From a virus, in IMG/VR virus record IMGVR_UViG_3300027907_000051, positions 1 to 25,607 of that record: a stretch of 25,607 nt of DNA; one strand, given 5' to 3'. Positions 1-5,677 of the stretch are shown here, in pieces; within the stretch, counting starts at the first letter, position 1, and each line of letters opens with the position of its first letter. Made by a program: the position numbers and the translations under genes. The notes under the pieces were generated by a model. It saw only the letters and a program-made list of their open reading frames with translations. It did no database searches and was not told the origin of the DNA.

Positions 1-42
1 CCTACAACGCGAAAAATTAACTACTACCTAAGGAGTTTTATC

Positions 43-702
43 ATGGCAAGAAAAGGTCGCAATCAAGACGAAACGCAACTCGGCGCAGAAAATGACGAGG
101 CCCTGACCGACGAAGAACTCGACGCTGATCAAGGCGACGAGGGCGATGACGAAAGCAACGACGAGGTACAGGACAATACGATTCCTCAGGAAAAGAAAAC
201 TCCCTTTTGCACGGTAGATATCGACGAGGCCTCCGGCGCCGTAAATTTCCTCTTCGGAAATGGCGAAGCTGTCTCGATCAATCCTAACGAACTTCCCGAG
301 GAACAGCAAAAGAACCTCAAATACCACGGCCTCGTGCAGAAAGTGCGTGATTCCTTCTCCTCCGCCAAAGGCAATTTCGAATTCGCGCTCGGCAATAGTC
401 GTAAGGTGATCGATAACCTGAAGGCTAACAAATGGGTAGCTGGACGCGAGTCTGGCGAGACGAAGCCGAAGACTGGCGAACTGGCTCAGGCCCTCGCGAA
501 CCTCAAAGGCGTTACGCTCGAGGTGGCTCAAGCTGCTGTTGATCGTGCGACTGAAGAGAAGCGCAAAACCTGGCGCAATAACGCGGCTGTCGCTGCAGAA
601 ATCGCTAACATCCGTGCAATCAACGCTCGCGCCCGTGCCGAGAAAGCCAAGTCCGAAGATATCGATTTCGACGCCTCGCTCGAGAACGAAGAAGCAGCTT
701 AA
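43..702 (+). CDS. Hypothetical acidic phage protein (219 aa)
   Basis: I do not recognise the family. Residues 1-50 are very acidic and probably disordered, with many Asp and Glu. The middle (about 55-115) has mixed alpha/beta character. The C-terminal third (about 145-205) is Ala, Arg and Lys rich and probably a long helix, and it ends in another acidic tail. The start is supported by a strong AAGGAG eight bases upstream of the ATG. The N-terminus (MARKGR) resembles that of the gene at 2948 (MARTGR). No catalytic motif, membrane segment or signal peptide is visible. A charged helical protein of this kind could bind nucleic acid or another phage protein, but that is a guess. It stands apart from its neighbours, with 132 bases before the next gene. 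Confidence 0.8.
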   Translation: MARKGRNQDETQLGAENDEALTDEELDADQGDEGDDESNDEVQDNTIPQEKKTPFCTVDIDEASGAVNFLFGNGEAVSINPNELPEEQQKNLKYHGLVQKVRDSFSSAKGNFEFALGNSRKVIDNLKANKWVAGRESGETKPKTGELAQALANLKGVTLEVAQAAVDRATEEKRKTWRNNAAVAAEIANIRAINARARAEKAKSEDIDFDASLENEEAA

Positions 703-776
703 TCATTCTGTCCCTCCGGAGGGCGGTAGAGTTCCCTTTCCTTTCTCTGCCCCCTCCATTTTTCTCCGTGCAGCAA

Positions 777-823
777 CTATTAATAAAAATAAGCAGGCAC
801 TTACCTCTCCCTTTTATTAATAG
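777..823 (+). promoter_or_regulatory. 12-bp inverted repeat abutting the ribosome binding site of the next gene
   Basis: CTATTAATAAAA at 777-788 and its exact reverse complement TTTTATTAATAG at 812-823 are separated by 23 bases. The right arm runs into the Shine-Dalgarno sequence (AGGAG, 822-826) of the gene at 835. As RNA it would be an AT-rich stem next to the initiation region; as DNA it could be an operator with two AATAAA half-sites. No U-tract follows, so it is not a standard terminator. It resembles the leader structure at 1335-1383 in layout. Confidence 0.55.
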
Positions 824-834
824 GAGCTTCACCC

Positions 835-1227
835 ATGTCGTCAGAAAATACTTCCAGCGTCAAACTCCAAATCACTCGCGTTACGGATAACCTGTCCAAT
901 ATTGCGAAGGAACTGGAACAACGCGGTACCTCCCTCTCTCAAGACGGTCTCAAACTCGTTTCTGCTCAACTTCGCGCAGCTTGTGCTCAACTCGCGGAAG
1001 TCCATACTCCTGCACCCATAACCGAAGATGATCTTCCTAAAGGGGACGGCGTAGCCTCCAGCAACTGGGCATCTAACACTGCCGCGAATCCTTCCGCTTC
1101 CGAAGCGCCAGGTACCGTCGGCACTCCGAAAGCATCAGCTCAGTCCGACAGTCCCGCATCGAAATCCGCTCACCCTGCTTCCTCGGGCGGAACACGCTCC
1201 ACCGCCGATCTGAAGAACCAAAAGTAA
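835..1227 (+). CDS. Hypothetical protein, helical head and Ser/Ala-rich tail (130 aa)
   Basis: Not recognised. Residues about 5-60 look like two amphipathic helices with heptad-like Leu spacing (around TDNLSNIAKELEQ and LKLVSAQLRAACAQLAEV). Residues about 65-130 are a low-complexity Ser, Ala, Pro and Thr tail, probably disordered. No signal peptide and no membrane segment. The start is supported by TAGGAG upstream, partly inside the right arm of the inverted repeat at 777-823. A clear terminator follows 25 bases after the stop, so the gene ends a transcription unit. Such a two-part shape suits an accessory or scaffold role, but nothing in the sequence fixes the function. Confidence 0.78.
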   Translation: MSSENTSSVKLQITRVTDNLSNIAKELEQRGTSLSQDGLKLVSAQLRAACAQLAEVHTPAPITEDDLPKGDGVASSNWASNTAANPSASEAPGTVGTPKASAQSDSPASKSAHPASSGGTRSTADLKNQK

Positions 1228-1252
1228 TCTCCGTCAGCCGCCTTCCTTCCCC

Positions 1253-1280
1253 AGTCCCTCGAACCATGAGGGACTTTTTT
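1253..1280 (+). terminator. Rho-independent terminator
   Basis: Perfect 8-bp stem AGTCCCTC (1253-1260) and GAGGGACT (1268-1275) with a 7-base loop. The last T of the stem plus five more make a run of six T (1275-1280). It lies 25 bases after the gene at 835 and directly before the promoter at 1304, so it separates two transcription units. Confidence 0.9.
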
Positions 1281-1303
1281 CCGTCAAGTGGCAGAAAATA
1301 AAT

Positions 1304-1332
1304 TTGACAGGGGGACAGAAATGCTGTATCAT
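1304..1332 (+). promoter_or_regulatory. Near-consensus sigma70-type promoter
   Basis: TTGACA (1304-1309), a 17-base spacer and TATCAT (1327-1332) match the bacterial sigma70 consensus at 11 of 12 positions with ideal spacing. It sits between a terminator and the gene at 1397. The expected start of transcription is near 1339, inside the inverted-repeat leader at 1335-1383. It is the best promoter in the window. Confidence 0.85.
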
Positions 1333-1334
1333 GG

Positions 1335-1383
1335 GGGTTAATGGGTCGAAATAAAACGTTTATTCCGATCTATTAATTAACCC
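1335..1383 (+). promoter_or_regulatory. Nested inverted-repeat leader / operator candidate
   Basis: Outer arms GGGTTAAT (1335-1342) and ATTAACCC (1376-1383) are exact complements. Nested inside, 1346-1355 pairs with 1359-1368 around a 3-base centre with a single A-C mismatch. The 3' outer arm touches the Shine-Dalgarno AAAGGAG (1384-1390) of the gene at 1397. The inner element (GGTCRAAATAAA-N3-TTTATTYCG) recurs at 13083-13106. It could be an operator just downstream of the promoter or an RNA structure gating translation; the sequence alone cannot decide. Confidence 0.65.
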
Positions 1384-1396
1384 AAAGGAGACTAAA

Positions 1397-1681
1397 ATGA
1401 ATAAGAAACAGGGGATAGCAGCAGGGTTGACCTTGCTCCTATTAACCACCCCGCTGCTCGCACGAGACTATACATCCGAATCCCTACATGGGGATCTCGA
1501 GGCTTCCCTTCGCCGGAACGAGGTGCGCCGGGAATCTACGCGCCAGATCGGAAATGATCTTCCCCGTACGCAACAGATCGCCCCGATTCACGGATCGCAG
1601 CCTGCCTACATTCACCGCGATCATTCTGGTACCTACCTTCTCAACAACCTCGGCCAGCCGGTCGGGATCATCGGAAGATAA
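1397..1681 (+). CDS. Small secreted protein with Sec signal peptide (94 aa)
   Basis: The N-terminus is a classic signal peptide: basic MNKK, then a hydrophobic run through about residue 21, with a likely signal-peptidase I site after Ala22 (PLLA before RD). There is no Cys after it, so it is not a lipoprotein. The mature part, about 72 residues, is polar and charged and ends in a short Gly/aromatic segment (around HRDHSGTYLL and PVGIIGR). The likely site of action is the periplasm or cell envelope, for example host-envelope modification or superinfection exclusion, but that is inference. It is the first gene behind the strong promoter at 1304 and has a good AAAGGAG. The next gene starts two bases after its stop. 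Confidence 0.82.
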   Translation: MNKKQGIAAGLTLLLLTTPLLARDYTSESLHGDLEASLRRNEVRRESTRQIGNDLPRTQQIAPIHGSQPAYIHRDHSGTYLLNNLGQPVGIIGR

Positions 1682-1683
1682 TC

Positions 1684-1986
1684 ATGAGCAAGCATCCCTA
1701 TCATGATAGTCATGTCGTAGGTTATACTTATGATTCTGATGAAGTTTCCGAACATGAGATCACCTGTATCGAGATCGTCCCGCAGTGCCAAGGTTGCAAG
1801 AAGTATGCTTCCGAGATTGAAGAAATTCAGATAAACGCAGCTTATGATGATATGGAGCCGAATACCTGGGTAAAGGATCAAGAAGGCACCTACAATAGTT
1901 TCAACGGTCATTTTCTTTGCAATGCTTGCTACATCAAATCTGGTATGCCGACTAACGTCAATAGAAAAAGGTGGATCTGCCCATGA
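1684..1986 (+). CDS. Small Cys-pair (zinc-binding-like) hypothetical protein (100 aa)
   Basis: Not recognised. The protein has two Cys pairs, CQGC near residues 35-38 and CNAC near 79-82, a CxxC...CxxC pattern typical of a four-Cys zinc site. The region between the pairs is acidic and aromatic. No signal peptide. It follows the secreted protein at 1397 with two bases between stop and start, and its own stop overlaps the next start (ATGA), so the three are probably co-transcribed and translationally coupled. Similar Cys-pair proteins of 100-150 residues recur at 1983, 2434, 6010 and 6605. A possible role is binding a host protein or nucleic acid through the zinc knuckle; the function is unknown. 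Confidence 0.75.
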   Translation: MSKHPYHDSHVVGYTYDSDEVSEHEITCIEIVPQCQGCKKYASEIEEIQINAAYDDMEPNTWVKDQEGTYNSFNGHFLCNACYIKSGMPTNVNRKRWICP

Positions 1987-2357
1987 ACAACGAAACTTGG
2001 CAACACGGCGAAATAACCGAAGCTACGCCTACGAAGATGAAATACATAGAAGGTCAACCGATCGCATTTTCTGGTCAGAAGGCTTTCATCGAGACTTACG
2101 GCGATGAAGTCTGGTGCGAATTCTGCGACGCATTCCCTATGGATCAGTGGATTCGTGTTAAAGATGCCGCCCTCGAACTAGAAACTGTAAATCGCTACGC
2201 TGACCCCCGATTGTATCTTATATCTGTGCTTAAAAACGTGTTAGCTGATTACAATTCCCGGCCGGAAGCATACGAAAACGAGCCTCCCTTAATCCAACGC
2301 GGAAAGCTCATGATAGAAGTAAAGCTTCCAGGATTAGTAGTAACAACACAACACTAG
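1983..2357 (+). CDS. Hypothetical protein with WCEFC motif (124 aa)
   Basis: Not recognised. I chose the ATG at 1983, which overlaps the previous stop as ATGA and has AAGG about eight bases upstream, over an in-frame GTG at 1971 that would sit on the ribosome binding site. It has one Cys pair (WCEFC, around residues 44-48) in an aromatic, acidic setting. A helical part follows (about 60-95, with LYLISVLKNVLADY), then a short C-terminal strand-like segment (LMIEVKLPGLVV). No signal peptide. The single CxxC may be half of a metal site completed by a partner or by dimerisation. A strong hairpin follows at 2369-2395. Confidence 0.72.
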   Translation: MNNETWQHGEITEATPTKMKYIEGQPIAFSGQKAFIETYGDEVWCEFCDAFPMDQWIRVKDAALELETVNRYADPRLYLISVLKNVLADYNSRPEAYENEPPLIQRGKLMIEVKLPGLVVTTQH

Positions 2358-2368
2358 GGTCTCGCATC

Positions 2369-2395
2369 GAGGGGGTAGATACAATCTGCCTCCTC
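2369..2395 (+). other. Strong intergenic hairpin, 12-bp stem and ACA triloop
   Basis: Bases 2369-2380 pair with 2384-2395 over 12 consecutive positions (ten Watson-Crick and two G-T) around the 3-base loop ACA. It lies between the genes at 1983 and 2434. No T-run follows, so it is not a typical rho-independent terminator. It may protect the end of the upstream message or mark a processing site. Confidence 0.6.
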
Positions 2396-2433
2396 CGTGA
2401 GCGATCTTGCTCAATAACAAAAGGGAACGTATC

Positions 2434-2886
2434 ATGGGAAAGACGAAAGAACAAATAAGAGCTGAGGCAGATGCCTTATTTCTCGATCTTGACGCGGAAT
2501 TCGGCAAGAAGCCGAAGAAGGAAAAGAAGGTCGTCATGTCGAAGCCGCCAGTCATGTCTGAAGGCGCACAAGCAAATCGCATGGCCGAGCTGATGTCAGC
2601 AAACTCCAATTGGGAAGCGAAGGCGTTCGTCGCGGTAGTCGTGATTCAAACCTGTAAATGTTGCGGCGGAGATTCCGAGTATCTAGGCAACACAATGATC
2701 AGATTCGTTAACAAGCTCACCCGTATTCAGTGGAATCATCATGTAACTGAAGTTCCCGATCATACGAAACTTCCCTTCCTCGTAGATACCCACTATCAAG
2801 ATGTAGAACAATGTCCCTCATGCGTCAGACTTACGATGCACGTTCAAGATGTAAATACCGTAACTCAGTTCAAACTTTTCCACTAA
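2434..2886 (+). CDS. Hypothetical protein with two Cys clusters, zinc-ribbon-like (150 aa)
   Basis: Not recognised as a named family. I chose the ATG at 2434, preceded by AAGGGAA at good distance, over a TTG at 2407. The N-terminal half is basic and helical (residues about 1-55, with a Lys-rich stretch around 25-36). The C-terminal half has CKCC near residue 74 and CPSC near 128, the layout of a split zinc ribbon with about 50 residues between the knuckles. The protein ends with a strand-rich segment. A basic helix plus zinc ribbon suits nucleic-acid binding, but no known fold can be assigned from this. The 61 bases downstream hold only AT-rich AATAAT-type sequence before the next ribosome binding site. 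Confidence 0.75.
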   Translation: MGKTKEQIRAEADALFLDLDAEFGKKPKKEKKVVMSKPPVMSEGAQANRMAELMSANSNWEAKAFVAVVVIQTCKCCGGDSEYLGNTMIRFVNKLTRIQWNHHVTEVPDHTKLPFLVDTHYQDVEQCPSCVRLTMHVQDVNTVTQFKLFH

Positions 2887-2947
2887 CCTATCACAATCCC
2901 TTAACAATAATAATCCACTAATAATAATATCTTCAGGAGAATTTCTC

Positions 2948-3178
2948 ATGGCAAGAACGGGCCGACCAGCAGCAACTATTCCAAGGGTCTACGCGAAAAT
3001 CGCGCTACTCCCTGAGCATCATTCCCTTCTCGAGCTACTCGATCAAGACTTGTTCCGTACCAAGCGCGTGTACGGCGCTCGCAATCAGCATTTCGACATA
3101 GCCTTGCGCGAGTATTTCGAGAAGTATTATCCCGAGTTCGTGAACAAACCGATTGACAGTAAAAAAGAGAGCGCATAA
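2948..3178 (+). CDS. Small basic hypothetical protein (76 aa)
   Basis: Not recognised. Well supported by CAGGAG upstream of the ATG. The protein opens with a basic, Pro-containing segment (MARTGRPAATIPRVYAKI). A helical middle follows (about 18-55, LPEHHSLLELLDQDLF), then a Tyr/Phe-rich helix (around REYFEKYYPEF) and a short Lys-rich end. The GRP-type basic start is often seen in small DNA-binding proteins, but no HTH can be defined. The gene's 3' end contains a TTGACA that may be part of a promoter (3153-3181). Confidence 0.7.
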   Translation: MARTGRPAATIPRVYAKIALLPEHHSLLELLDQDLFRTKRVYGARNQHFDIALREYFEKYYPEFVNKPIDSKKESA

Positions 3179-3181
3179 CAT
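3153..3181 (+). promoter_or_regulatory. Possible sigma70-type promoter
   Basis: TTGACA (3153-3158) lies 17 bases before TAACAT (3176-3181), 10 of 12 matches to consensus. It overlaps the end of the gene at 2948. A transcript would start near 3188 and at once meet the hairpin with T-run at 3213-3256, ahead of the gene at 3280. TTGACA occurs by chance several times in a window of this size, so this is tentative. Confidence 0.35.
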
Positions 3182-3212
3182 AATAATAATGGTGCGGAAA
3201 ATACCTCACCAC

Positions 3213-3256
3213 AGCCGACCACGAAGGCTTACCTCCTCTTCAGTCGGCTTATTTTT
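3213..3256 (+). terminator. Rho-independent terminator or attenuator
   Basis: AGCCGAC (3213-3219) pairs with GTCGGCT (3243-3249). The 23-base loop can itself pair partly through GAAG and CTTC. The stem is followed by TATTTTT (3250-3256). It stands 35 bases after the gene at 2948 and 23 bases before the ATG at 3280, so either it ends the upstream message with some read-through or it attenuates the downstream gene. Confidence 0.7.
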
Positions 3257-3279
3257 CGGAGATTAGGGGACAAATCAGA

Positions 3280-3504
3280 ATGGAAACCAAGGAAAGGGTT
3301 CAAGTTCGTGTTAGACCTTATCGCAAGCCAATGCTGTTTCTTATCACCTTCCGCGATTGTGGCCGGTATGTCTGCTCCAAGACATTTTACGGAGTCACAT
3401 TCAAGGATGCCGTTGATGAGGCGAAAGCGTGGGCCGAGACATTACCGACATATGCTCCCGCGGATCAGTACGCAGCTTTCGACTACGACTACGTAGGGCA
3501 TTGA
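3280..3504 (+). CDS. Small hypothetical protein (74 aa)
   Basis: Not recognised. The ribosome binding site is only fair (AGGGGA about ten bases upstream). The protein is a compact basic-to-acidic alpha/beta unit: a strand-like start rich in Arg and Val (VQVRVRPYRKPMLFLITF), an aromatic core with two Cys (around DCGRYVCSKTFYG), one helix (around FKDAVDEAKAWAETL) and an acidic, Tyr-rich tail. That order of strand, strand, helix is common in small phage host-takeover proteins, but the function is unknown. It lies between a terminator-like hairpin upstream and a UUCG hairpin downstream. Confidence 0.68.
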   Translation: METKERVQVRVRPYRKPMLFLITFRDCGRYVCSKTFYGVTFKDAVDEAKAWAETLPTYAPADQYAAFDYDYVGH

Positions 3505-3518
3505 GGTTATAGCGAATA

Positions 3519-3538
3519 GGGGATTCTTCGGAGTCCCC
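3519..3538 (+). other. Intergenic hairpin capped by a UUCG tetraloop
   Basis: GGGGATTC (3519-3526) pairs with GAGTCCCC (3531-3538), with one T-G pair, around TTCG. The closing C-G makes this the extra-stable cUUCGg form. Only a weak pyrimidine run (CCTTCC) follows, so termination would be inefficient. It may be a weak terminator or an RNA-stability element between the genes at 3280 and 3567. Confidence 0.6.
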
Positions 3539-3566
3539 CTTCCGATATTCACTTCAGGAGATCACA

Positions 3567-3788
3567 ATGGCTATAGACATACACGAAATGCGCAGGCGGA
3601 TACTGGCCGGAGAATCATACACTCGCGAAGAATTGCGCGAGGGGATTGAAAAACTCCGCGTCGAGCGGGCTATCATCCAGGAAAAGACTGTCGCCAAGCG
3701 GCAGGCGAAGCAAGGAATGAGCGACGACGAGCTGGATGACGATTTCGGAGCGGCAATCGAAGCAGTTAAAAAGGAGAAGGGATTGTGA
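3567..3788 (+). CDS. Small helical hypothetical protein (73 aa)
   Basis: Not recognised. A strong CAGGAG lies upstream of the ATG. The protein is almost entirely charged helix, with a basic first half (residues about 8-48: MRRRILAG, then EELREGIEKLRVERA) that could form a coiled coil. An acidic patch follows (SDDELDDDFG), then a Lys-rich end. The stop overlaps the GTG start of the Fe-S nuclease at 3785 by four bases (GTGA), so the two are translationally coupled. That makes a role as a nuclease partner or regulator reasonable, though this is inference from position only. Confidence 0.72.
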   Translation: MAIDIHEMRRRILAGESYTREELREGIEKLRVERAIIQEKTVAKRQAKQGMSDDELDDDFGAAIEAVKKEKGL

Positions 3789-4858
3789 GTGAACCTCGCC
3801 CATTCTCCCTTTCCGATCTCGATACGGATGGAGCCCTCAACCCGTACGCGGAAGGTGACGAACCTACTCCTACCGTACATCGTCTCACGGCCTTTCCGGA
3901 GATCATAGACAATACCGCGAGGGATCAGTTCTTCCTCTGCCCGAAAAAATTCCAGTATTCCACGATCAACAAGCTCGCCCCGCGATATGTCTCGGAGCAT
4001 CTGCATTTCGGAGGCGCATTCGCAACCGGCCTCGAGCACGCACGCAAGGGATTCTACGATCTCGGCCTGACGCAACAGAAGGCTATCGATCACGGAATCG
4101 TGGCAGCTATAGAATATTACGGCGACTACACTCCTCCCGAGAAATCATTCAAGACTTTCGAAAATCTCGTGCTGGCGCTAGAATTCTATGCCTCCGAATA
4201 TCCCTTTGCGAAAGATCACGTCAGGCCTCACAAACTCGCTTCAGGTTTCCACGCAGTCGAGTTTACATTCGCAATTCCTCTTCCTCTCAATCATCCTGTC
4301 ACCGGCAATCCGCTGATCTACGCCGGACGCTTCGACATGCTGGCGCAGTACAAGAATGCCCTCTTCGTATTCGATGATAAGACGGCTTCTCGCCTCGGCA
4401 CGACATGGAGTAGCCAGTGGGGACTCAATTCCCAGATTACCGGCTACGCCTGGGCTGCGCAACAATCGAAGCTTCCTGTCGTCGGAGCCATAATCCGTGG
4501 TCAGTCAATTCTCAAAAACGGCTTCGAGATCCAAGAAGCAATCGTCTACCGTCCTCAATGGATGATAGATCGTTGGTACAAGCAGCTTCTCAAAGATATC
4601 AAGAAGATGCTTAAATGCTGGATGTATGAATATCAGCTGAATAAACCTGATTCTTTCGACTACGCAATTGGTTCCGCCTGCAATATGTACTCGGGCTGCG
4701 AATTCAGAAAGCTATGCTCCTCGCGTACTCCCGAGGATTGGATTCAGACGGAATATCGCCAACGCCACTGGAATCCCTTGGAGAAAGATCCTGAAAAGTC
4801 TGACATATCTCCCGAGATGTTACCGCCAGTTGATCCTGCTGAACGAGGAATAATATAA
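3785..4858 (+). CDS. PD-(D/E)XK nuclease with Cas4/AddB-like Fe-S cysteines (357 aa)
   Basis: A RecB-type exonuclease of the PD-(D/E)XK superfamily. The catalytic signature is visible in order: Asp184 (GRFDML), Asp197-x-Lys199 (FDDKTA) and Gln217-x3-Tyr221 (QITGY), the QxxxY motif of RecB, AddB and Cas4. Four Cys are placed as in their 4Fe-4S cluster: Cys52 (LCPKKF) far upstream, and Cys299, Cys305 and Cys311 near the C-terminus. It probably resects DNA ends in the cytoplasm during phage recombination or replication, next to the Sak4-type ATPase (6918) and SSB-like protein (8214). It starts at a GTG overlapping the previous stop by four bases. No cas1 or cas2 gene and no repeat array is present, so a CRISPR role is not suggested. 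Family assignment is firm; the exact activity is inferred. Confidence 0.88.
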   Translation: MSEPRPFSLSDLDTDGALNPYAEGDEPTPTVHRLTAFPEIIDNTARDQFFLCPKKFQYSTINKLAPRYVSEHLHFGGAFATGLEHARKGFYDLGLTQQKAIDHGIVAAIEYYGDYTPPEKSFKTFENLVLALEFYASEYPFAKDHVRPHKLASGFHAVEFTFAIPLPLNHPVTGNPLIYAGRFDMLAQYKNALFVFDDKTASRLGTTWSSQWGLNSQITGYAWAAQQSKLPVVGAIIRGQSILKNGFEIQEAIVYRPQWMIDRWYKQLLKDIKKMLKCWMYEYQLNKPDSFDYAIGSACNMYSGCEFRKLCSSRTPEDWIQTEYRQRHWNPLEKDPEKSDISPEMLPPVDPAERGII

Positions 4859-5061
4859 TGGAACCAGAAGTAAAACAATTTATAGAGTCTGTTCTTGTAA
4901 CAGTACGTAATATGAGGAACACTCGTCAGCTTCCCCATCAGTTCGAAATGGAGGCAATAACGCAAACAGCTGAGTACATTCTCGGTGGAATGTATGAGGA
5001 TAATATAATTGACAACTCTGGTGAAATCGGAGATAGTACATCCCCCGATCAACTCACATAA
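4858..5061 (+). CDS. Small acidic hypothetical protein (67 aa)
   Basis: Not recognised. The ATG shares one base with the nuclease stop (TAATG) and has GAGGAA upstream, so it is translated with the nuclease. The protein is helical through about residue 45 (VKQFIESVLVTVRNMRN, then FEMEAITQTAEYILGG), followed by a short acidic, Ser-rich tail. No Cys, no membrane segment. It may be a helper of the nuclease, but only position supports that. Its 3' end contains a TTGACA that could belong to a weak promoter for the secreted protein at 5069. Confidence 0.65.
   Translation: MEPEVKQFIESVLVTVRNMRNTRQLPHQFEMEAITQTAEYILGGMYEDNIIDNSGEIGDSTSPDQLT
5009..5037 (+). promoter_or_regulatory. Weak candidate promoter ahead of the secreted protein
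   Basis: TTGACA (5009-5014), 17-base spacer, GATAGT (5032-5037): 10 of 12 matches to the sigma70 consensus, inside the end of the gene at 4858. Transcription would start about 25 bases before the ATG at 5069, which has no clear Shine-Dalgarno. Tentative. Confidence 0.25.
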
Positions 5062-5068
5062 GACTATC

Positions 5069-5677
5069 ATGAACCTCCAGTCCACTGTCGCGCTTATCCT
5101 CCTTGCAGCCATTCCGAAGGCTTACGGAGACAATAACGCCATATCTAACGTCAACACGAACTCTTCTATGGGCGGTAGCGCTACAGGCGGAACTGGAATC
5201 GGACACGGAGGGCAAGGTGGAACAGGAGGCTCGGGAGGTCATGCGACAGGCGGTAGTTCATCTTCTACAGCTACCGGTGGAGATTCTGACGTGTCAGTTC
5301 AAGCTGTTAGCGGAAATGTCACAGGAGGTAATTCCTCCTCAACCTCTTCCCCGAACAATTCTCAAGCTATCACTTACGAGACCGTCCGACAGTCTCCTTC
5401 CGTATTCCTTACCGCTCCACATCCGACAGCTGTTTGTCAAGGATCACTAGGATTTTTCGCAACCTTTATCGGAGGTCTGGGATTCTCTACTTCCCACACC
5501 CTAGAAGAGTGCGAGAAGCGCGAAACGGCTCGCGTAGCTTTCGGCATAGATCAGCCGGCAATAGCCAAGCAGGTACTTTGCATGACCAAGTTCGCATCAC
5601 AAACAACTGAATGTAAACCACAGGGAGAAATTAATGTCAGTAAAGAAGAGGGGCTTCGGCTCGATGGATCGAGATAA
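5069..5677 (+). CDS. Secreted Gly/Ser-rich protein with four C-terminal Cys (202 aa)
   Basis: The ATG at 5069 begins a signal-peptide-like segment (hydrophobic residues 6-15, possible cleavage near AYG-D at 20/21). Its n-region lacks the usual basic residues. An in-frame TTG at 5009 would bury this segment, so I rejected it. Residues about 22-100 are a low-complexity Gly, Ser and Thr region with repeated ATGG and GGTG units, then a compact domain with four Cys (VCQG, EECEKR, VLCM, TECKP) that could form two disulfides in the periplasm. From memory, similar Gly-rich proteins ending in a Cys-containing domain occur in other phages without known function. The start has no good ribosome binding site and is seven bases after the previous stop. 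The 3' end overlaps the KGG gene by 44 bases. Confidence 0.72.
   Translation: MNLQSTVALILLAAIPKAYGDNNAISNVNTNSSMGGSATGGTGIGHGGQGGTGGSGGHATGGSSSSTATGGDSDVSVQAVSGNVTGGNSSSTSSPNNSQAITYETVRQSPSVFLTAPHPTAVCQGSLGFFATFIGGLGFSTSHTLEECEKRETARVAFGIDQPAIAKQVLCMTKFASQTTECKPQGEINVSKEEGLRLDGSR

Noticed and set aside
28-531. Minus-strand frame of 167 codons opposite the first gene
   Set aside because: Mirror of an acidic coding sequence, which gives artificial Leu/Phe/Val-rich translations on the other strand; the plus-strand gene has a strong ribosome binding site.
712-723. Perfect palindrome CCCTCCGGAGGG downstream of the first gene
   Set aside because: The self-complementary arms leave at most a 4-bp stem with a 4-base loop, and no T-run follows, so it is not a credible terminator. 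It could be a chance palindrome.
3785-4858. CRISPR-associated Cas4
   Set aside because: No cas1, cas2, effector or repeat array in the window. The QxxxY nuclease with Fe-S cysteines fits a phage exonuclease of the same superfamily.
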